This document shows positions 32,060 through 36,514 of a stretch of 36,514 bases of DNA, in pieces. A model generated the notes under the pieces. That model saw only the letters and a list, made by a program, of their open reading frames with translations. It ran no database searches and was not told the origin of the DNA. This DNA is from Lentisphaeria bacterium. GTDB lineage: Bacteria; Verrucomicrobiota; Lentisphaeria; Victivallales; UBA1829. The stretch is taken from positions 1-36,514 of the forward strand of contig DPDG01000035.1 in NCBI GenBank assembly GCA_003526375.1, read 5' to 3'. Position 1 is the stretch's first letter; every line of letters starts with the position of its first letter. The translations under genes were made by a program, and so were the position numbers.

Positions 32060-32902
32060 ATGTTCAAACAAAAATCACTGCACATTCTGCTCGGCGGAGC
32101 CCTGTGTCTGGCCGCATCCACGATCTCTGCTCAGATCGCTGTCAAGAGCGGGGATAAAATTGTATTTATGGGAGACACTGTCACGCGGATGGGCAATGGC
32201 AGAGCCGGTTTTCTCAATCTGGTGATGTCGGCTCTGGAAGCAAACGGTGTGAAAGCCGTCAAAATTCCCGCCGGAGGCAGCGGTCATAAATCCAATCAGA
32301 TGCTGGAACGCACAGAGCGCGATGTGATCCGGAATGCACCTCAGATTATGGTCCTGAGCTGCGGCATGTGCGATGTTCAGCATGGGAAACGCGGTGTTTC
32401 CCTTGAAGACTATAAGAAGAACATGACGCAGATTGTGGACAGGGTTCTGGCTGCCGGGATCAAGGTTTACATTCTCACCGCAACGATGATTACGGAAAAT
32501 CCGAACCATCCCGACAATCAGAAACTCGCCGCATACAATGACTTTCTGCGCACGCTCGCCAAGGAAAAATCCTGCACGCTTGTTGATGTGAACGCCGGCA
32601 TGCAGAAGCAGCTTGCCGACATCAGGACGAAATATCCGGATATCAAAGGCAATCTTCTGACGCAGAATGGAATTGTTATGAATCCCCTTGGAAACATCAT
32701 GATGGCCGAAGGGATTCTCCGCGCTTTCGGCATGACGGAGGAACAGCTTGCCAAGGCGCAGCCCGCCTGGAATAAAATGTCTCTTCCGCAGGATGTTTAC
32801 ATGAGCCTCGGCGAATACAAGGCTCTTTCCGAAAAAGCGTTTCAGGCAAAACAGTCCGTGCCGGATTATTTGAAGAGCATGGTGAAGAAAGATCTTCAGT
32901 AA
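32060..32902 (+). CDS. Secreted SGNH/GDSL-fold protein lacking catalytic residues
   Basis: This 280-residue protein has a signal peptide (SLHILLGGALCLAASTISAQ) and the order of SGNH-hydrolase blocks. Block I, normally GDS, is GDT (Thr40), so the nucleophilic serine is absent. The block II glycine is present (GGSGHKS). Block III, normally GxND, is GMCD (Cys104 for Asn). Block V, normally DxxH before MNPLGN, is NGIVMNPLGN (Asn203, Val206). All hydrolase positions are changed while the fold signature MNPLGN is kept, so it is probably not an esterase. It may be a binding protein or have another activity. It has its own AAAGGAG site and lies after GH172 in the same orientation. A hairpin follows. 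Confidence 0.8.
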   Translation: MFKQKSLHILLGGALCLAASTISAQIAVKSGDKIVFMGDTVTRMGNGRAGFLNLVMSALEANGVKAVKIPAGGSGHKSNQMLERTERDVIRNAPQIMVLSCGMCDVQHGKRGVSLEDYKKNMTQIVDRVLAAGIKVYILTATMITENPNHPDNQKLAAYNDFLRTLAKEKSCTLVDVNAGMQKQLADIRTKYPDIKGNLLTQNGIVMNPLGNIMMAEGILRAFGMTEEQLAKAQPAWNKMSLPQDVYMSLGEYKALSEKAFQAKQSVPDYLKSMVKKDLQ

Positions 32903-32918
32903 TCACGGCATTTTCCGT

Positions 32919-32951
32919 GGAGCGCGTTTCCTGCAATTCCGGACGCGCTCC
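32919..32951 (+). terminator. 9-bp hairpin after the SGNH gene
   Basis: GGAGCGCGT and ACGCGCTCC pair around a 15-base loop, 16 bases after the stop codon. A smaller hairpin (CACGG/CCGTG, 32904-32919) precedes it and a perfect GGAACGCGTTCC palindrome (32959-32970) follows. There is no direct T run, so terminator function is uncertain. Confidence 0.4.
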
Positions 32952-33185
32952 GGAGACGGGAACGCGTTCCGGACCGGACTTTTTCCGGAGAAGTTTCGCC
33001 TGCCGTCTTTTTTTCTGCCCTGATGACTGGATTTCCCTGTGGGAACGGAAGCTGAAAAGCAAGTATTCGACGATGGCACGTTTGCAAATGATTCGTGAAG
33101 GGGGTTGCGGTTGGCCCCGAAAACTGGACAACTTGACTTGGTGTAAAAAGCCCGTTAAATTAACCTGAAAAGGGAGGGCGTTTTT

Positions 33186-33485
33186 ATGAAAAAGTCGTAT
33201 GACTCCAAATTCAAAAGCCGTGTGGCGTTGGAAGCGTTGCGCGGGGAACTGACCATTGCTGAAATCGCGGGGAAATACCAGGTTCATCCGAATCAGGTTC
33301 AGCAGTGGAAAAAGAAACTCATGGGAGGAGCTTCCGAGATTTTCCAGTCCAAGGCCGAGCGGAAAGAGAATAAGCCGTATACCGAGGACGATCTGATGAG
33401 GAAAATCGGGCGCCTTGAAATCGAGAATGATTTTTTACGAAGTGTGTCCTTGGCCTGCGGCTTGAATCCCGAAAAGCTCAAATAA
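33186..33485 (+). CDS. IS3-family transposase OrfA
   Basis: This 99-residue DNA-binding subunit has a helix-turn-helix of the Tnp_1 type (LTIAEIAGKYQVHPNQVQQWKK) and a C-terminal leucine-zipper-like helix (LMRKIGRLEIENDFLRS). It recognises the element ends. The gene ends with TAA at 33483-33485. Unusually, OrfB lies in the same reading frame after this single stop, instead of the -1 frame of most IS3 elements. Confidence 0.92.
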   Translation: MKKSYDSKFKSRVALEALRGELTIAEIAGKYQVHPNQVQQWKKKLMGGASEIFQSKAERKENKPYTEDDLMRKIGRLEIENDFLRSVSLACGLNPEKLK

Positions 33486-33497
33486 GCGATCAGAAGC

Positions 33498-34349
33498 GTG
33501 AATCGTCAGTTGAAGCTGCTTCAGGTTCCTCATTCGAGCTTTTATTACAAAAGCCGACGGGAGATTTCCCGGACAGCTTCCGACGAACGGGTCAAGGACG
33601 AAATGCGGGAGATTTATATGGAGACGCCATTTTACGGAGTTCCCCGTCTGACTGCTGAACTGAAACGACGCGGGTACAGAGTAAATCATAAACGGGTGCG
33701 CAGGCTGCAGAAATGCTTGAATCTGCGGACAGTCTATCCGCATCCGCGTTTTAACACCTCCGAACCTCATCCGGAACATGAGAAATTCCCGTATCTTCTG
33801 CGCAAATGCAAGATAGAGCACCCGAATCAAGTATGGAGCACGGACATCACTTATACGGCGGTAGCCGGTCATCGGGCATTTGTGATTGGAATTGTCGACT
33901 GGTTCAGCCGCAAGGTTTTGGCTTACAACGTAGTGAATACAATGGGCGCTTTTCATTGTGTCGAAACGTTAAAAACGGCAATGGATTCCTACGGGAAACC
34001 GGAGATTTTTAATTCGGATCAAGGGAGCCAATTCACCAGCTCGGAGTTTATAACAGAACTCCGGGCTCATGGCATCCAGATCAGCATGGACGGGCGGGGA
34101 CGGTGTTTGGATAATGCAAAGATGGAGCGCTTCTGGTGGGCGTTGAAATATGAGGATATCAAAATCAAGGAGTACGTCAGCTTGCCGCAGCTCCGCTTCG
34201 GGGTGCAGCATTATGTGAATTTTTATAACTCAAGGCGGATTCATTCGGCACTCCAATATCGAACGCCGGATGAAGTCTATTTCGGAACTTGCAATCGGCA
34301 AACAATGGAATATAGTAAAACAAGGGCATTTACACCAATCTTTGAATAA
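33498..34349 (+). CDS. IS3-family transposase OrfB (DDE)
   Basis: This 283-residue catalytic subunit has an rve integrase core. The acidic triad is Asp116 (WSTDITYT), Asp174 (NSDQGSQFTS) and Glu210 (AKMERFWW), with 35 residues between the second Asp and Glu as expected. The N-terminal HTH_21-like region (PFYGVPRLTAELKRRGYRVN) and the C-terminal YNSRRIHSALQYRTPDEVY are also typical. The first possible start is GTG 33498 with only a weak ribosome site. It is in frame with OrfA, 12 bases after the OrfA stop codon. Expression could be by reinitiation, read-through, or as a fusion if the stop is a recent mutation. The catalytic part looks intact. Confidence 0.92.
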   Translation: MNRQLKLLQVPHSSFYYKSRREISRTASDERVKDEMREIYMETPFYGVPRLTAELKRRGYRVNHKRVRRLQKCLNLRTVYPHPRFNTSEPHPEHEKFPYLLRKCKIEHPNQVWSTDITYTAVAGHRAFVIGIVDWFSRKVLAYNVVNTMGAFHCVETLKTAMDSYGKPEIFNSDQGSQFTSSEFITELRAHGIQISMDGRGRCLDNAKMERFWWALKYEDIKIKEYVSLPQLRFGVQHYVNFYNSRRIHSALQYRTPDEVYFGTCNRQTMEYSKTRAFTPIFE

Positions 34350-34454
34350 AAGTTGTCCAGCTTAGGGGAGAGGCGCAGGTATCGCAGATGTCACGCTTTT
34401 TTTCCGCAGCGGATTCCCAAAACCTTCCAGAGATGGAATAGAAAGGAAACAGAC

Positions 34455-36209
34455 ATGCTGGATTTGAAGGAAAAACAGTTTGAAATCATCACCGTTTCAG
34501 GAAATGCGGGTGCGTTGCATCTGGAAACAGGAGAGGAAGGAGGTTTTCACACCTTTCATGTTGTGAATTTTTCCGGAGAACAGGCAGTCCTCCGGGAAGT
34601 GGTGGTTCACCGCCAGGCAATGGGATATCCGGCGAACACCCGCTTCTATGCGGAAGGCTCCAATATGCTCTCCCAGTACTGGGGAACCATCGGGCAGATT
34701 CAATCCACGGTTTATACGGATCGCCTTCATTACCGCTTCCCTGTCCACGAGGGTTTGTTCTCCGTCTGCAATCTGATCCAGTTTTTTCCGGACGGCGGCA
34801 CCCCGGAGCTGGCTGGATTTACCAGCTGCCGGCGCTTCACCAATGAGATTCGCTTCAATATGGAAATCATTGAATTTGTTATTGACTGCGACAATATCAC
34901 CATTCCTCCGCACGATACACTGGAGCTGGAGGAGCTCTTTGTCATTTCGGAGGGGAGCCGGGAGGAGCAGCTGGCGCAATTCGCGGAACGCATTGTCCAT
35001 TATCATCCGCGTCCACCGTATGACAAACCGCTGACCGGCTGGTGTTCATGGTACTGTTATGGCCCGGGAGTCAGGGAAAGCGACATCGAGGAAAACTGCC
35101 GGATGATGAAAAAGATTCTGCCCGGATTCCGTTTTGTCCAAATCGACGACGGATACCAGAAATACATGGGCGACTGGCTGATCCCGCATCCGAATTTTCC
35201 CGGCGGGGTACAGGCACTCTGCGGGAAAATCAGAAAGATCGGACTGGAACCGGCAATCTGGGTGGCTCCGTTCATCGCGGAGGAGAAATCCGAGCTTTTC
35301 CGGAAACATCCGGACTGTTTTGTCCGGGATGACGGGGAAAAGCCTCTTTCGGCGGCACAGCACAGTTTCGGCGGCTGGCGCAGCGGACCATGGTACATGC
35401 TGGACGGTTCTCATCCGGAAGCCTGCGAATATCTCTATCAGGTGTTCCGCACCATGCGAGAGGAGTGGGGCTGCACCTATTTCAAGCTGGATGCCAATCT
35501 CTGGGGCTGCATGCCGTGGGGGAAGCGTTTCGACAGCTGCATGACAAGGACCGAGGCATATCGGCAGGGAATGGCTGCCATCCGCCGGGGAGCCGGTCCG
35601 GACGCGGTTATTCTCGGCTGCAACGCACCGCTCTGGCCTTCGCTGGGAACCTGCACGGCAATGCGTGTCACCAGTGACATTTCACGGCGCTGGGACAAGT
35701 TTGACGAACTCTCCCGTGAGTGTTTCTCACGGAACTGGCAGAACGGCAAACTCTGGATCAACGATCCGGATTGCTTTCTCCTCGAGAATCTGGCGACCCG
35801 GCAGATTCTGCCGGACGGCTCCATCATCAAGGGGACTTCCTCCTCGGTTTCCGTGCAGGAATTCGATTTCCACCGGACGCATATTCTCGCATCCGGCGGC
35901 GCACTGCTTTCGGGAGATATCCTGACGGACTTGCGGGAAGATTCTCTCCAGACAATCGAAAAGCTTCTGCAGATGTACGGGAAAACCGCCCGATTTGACG
36001 ATATGGACTTTCTGCATGGAACGATTCCGCTTGAAGACGGTTCCCTTCACTGTTATTTCAACCGGGCTCCGCAGGGGAACATGTTCTGCCTTCTCCCGGA
36101 GGGCGGGGATTGCATCGACTTCTGGAGCGGTGAAACAATCCCGAAGCGTCTACTGGTTCTTCCACCCTGCAGTGCCCGGGTGATCCACCACAGACCGTAC
36201 GGGGGATGA
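34455..36209 (+). CDS. GH36-type alpha-galactosidase
   Basis: This 584-residue protein matches the melibiase/GH36 (clan GH-D) family, retaining alpha-galactosidases. The barrel begins with GWCSWYCYGPGV, and FRFVQIDDGYQ and GLEPAIWVAPFIAE follow. The nucleophile is Asp346 in TYFKLDANLWG and the acid/base Asp408 in RVTSDISRRW. The N-terminal beta-sandwich is shorter than in large GH36 enzymes, giving a compact form. No signal peptide is visible, so it should be cytoplasmic, acting on imported galactosides. The start at ATG 34455 follows GAAAGGA; the upstream in-frame extension runs into the IS3 end and is rejected. It is the last recognised gene in the window, downstream of the IS3 insertion. 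Confidence 0.88.
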   Translation: MLDLKEKQFEIITVSGNAGALHLETGEEGGFHTFHVVNFSGEQAVLREVVVHRQAMGYPANTRFYAEGSNMLSQYWGTIGQIQSTVYTDRLHYRFPVHEGLFSVCNLIQFFPDGGTPELAGFTSCRRFTNEIRFNMEIIEFVIDCDNITIPPHDTLELEELFVISEGSREEQLAQFAERIVHYHPRPPYDKPLTGWCSWYCYGPGVRESDIEENCRMMKKILPGFRFVQIDDGYQKYMGDWLIPHPNFPGGVQALCGKIRKIGLEPAIWVAPFIAEEKSELFRKHPDCFVRDDGEKPLSAAQHSFGGWRSGPWYMLDGSHPEACEYLYQVFRTMREEWGCTYFKLDANLWGCMPWGKRFDSCMTRTEAYRQGMAAIRRGAGPDAVILGCNAPLWPSLGTCTAMRVTSDISRRWDKFDELSRECFSRNWQNGKLWINDPDCFLLENLATRQILPDGSIIKGTSSSVSVQEFDFHRTHILASGGALLSGDILTDLREDSLQTIEKLLQMYGKTARFDDMDFLHGTIPLEDGSLHCYFNRAPQGNMFCLLPEGGDCIDFWSGETIPKRLLVLPPCSARVIHHRPYGG

Positions 36210-36514
36210 AAACTTATGAGACGTATGTCTGGTTCCTGCCCGGAATGCTCTTTTTCCGGTCTTCAGGAACTCCATTTGACTGTTTCTGAAGAAACCCTGT
36301 TCAAATGGTCCGGATGTCTGTCGTATCACATTTCCGCACGGCACGCAGACGGACTGCCAGAGCACAGGATTTTTCCGTGATCCGAATCATGATTCTCCTG
36401 TTTCGTTCAGAAATCCAGAAACGCCGGATGATACTTCACATTTCCTCCCTTGGGATGGCTTAAAACACCCCTCTTTGAAATGAACGACTATGGCAGTGAG
36501 TATGTCCATTGGAA
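36210..36514. other. Right edge, no supported gene
   Basis: The last 305 bases contain no recognised gene. A frame from ATG 36217 codes for about 54 residues starting MRRMSGSCPECSFSG, with no clear ribosome site or family. It might be the remnant of a gene coupled to GH36, but I do not call it. Confidence 0.4.

Larger units (their letters stand above)
33124..34360 (+). mobile_element. IS3-family insertion sequence, about 1.24 kb
   Basis: The element is bounded by CTGGACAACTT (33124-33134) and its exact reverse complement AAGTTGTCCAG (34350-34360). Similarity extends outward imperfectly (CCCC and AA just outside each end), so the true ends may be a few bases further out. No direct target duplication is evident. 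Inside are orfA and orfB of the usual IS3 type. It sits between the SGNH gene and the GH36 gene and may have separated GH36 from its original promoter. Confidence 0.85.

Noticed and set aside
33124..34360. Target-site duplication of the IS3 element
   Set aside because: Bases just outside the two 11-base repeats were compared for 3-5 base duplications and none was convincing.
36217..36380. Short frame starting MRRMSGSCPEC at the right edge
   Set aside because: About 54 codons, no clear ribosome site or family; cannot be distinguished from chance.
1..36514. CRISPR arrays, tRNA or rRNA genes
   Set aside because: No regularly spaced direct repeats, cloverleaf-like sequence or conserved rRNA segments were noticed on reading both strands.

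Overview
The window looks like chromosomal DNA of a PVC-group bacterium, most likely a Lentisphaerota (Victivallis-like) gut or anaerobic glycan degrader. This is an inference from gene content. A prepilin-like protein carries an FTLIELL-type N-terminus and a C-terminal H-X9-DG motif. Carbohydrate-active genes surround an unusual ABC importer with no SusC/SusD pair, and a DUF6067-type protein and two Gfo/Idh/MocA-type oxidoreductases are present. No tRNA, rRNA or CRISPR array was seen.

Left third (1-9.9 kb): accessory DNA. An IS200-type element (about 248-880) is followed by two gene cassettes. Cassette A (1066-5131) encodes a UPF0158-like protein, a SNF2-family DNA translocase and a SWIM zinc-finger protein with a fused XRE helix-turn-helix. 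An 827-base non-coding stretch follows, with stacked palindromes and a MITE-like inverted repeat (5274-5384). Cassette B (5959-9610) encodes a DEDDh exonuclease, a 504-residue protein with a pRiA4b ORF-3-like domain, an HTH protein, a second UPF0158-like protein and a small unknown protein. The 504-residue protein and the HTH protein appear to share an N-terminal module. Each cassette also has its own UPF0158 protein and its own C-terminal XRE domain, so the two look related. A DNA-processing or defence role is possible but unproven. A decayed IS5-type transposase (about 9632-9880) closes the region.

Right two thirds (9.95-36.2 kb): a carbohydrate utilisation locus, all on the + strand except its AraC-type regulator. 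The AraC gene diverges from a GH116-type glycosidase. A GntR/LacI-type regulator with its own promoter then leads into a pilin-like protein, a Gfo/Idh/MocA-like protein, a secreted heparinase II/III-type lyase, a second oxidoreductase, a solute-binding-protein/permease fusion, a second permease with a very large extracytoplasmic insertion, a DUF6067-type protein and a secreted GH95 fucosidase. After an AT-rich gap come GH172 (DUF2961), an SGNH-fold protein lacking its catalytic residues, an IS3-type insertion and a GH36 alpha-galactosidase.

How the genes fit together (inference): the lyase and the fucosidase carry export signals and would trim a fucosylated, uronate- or galactose-containing glycan outside the cytoplasm. 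The ABC permeases would import the oligosaccharides; the ATPase is not in the window. GH116, DUF6067, GH172 and GH36 have no visible signal peptide and would finish degradation in the cytoplasm, while the dehydrogenase-like proteins modify released sugars. Several junctions are ATGA overlaps, implying translational coupling.
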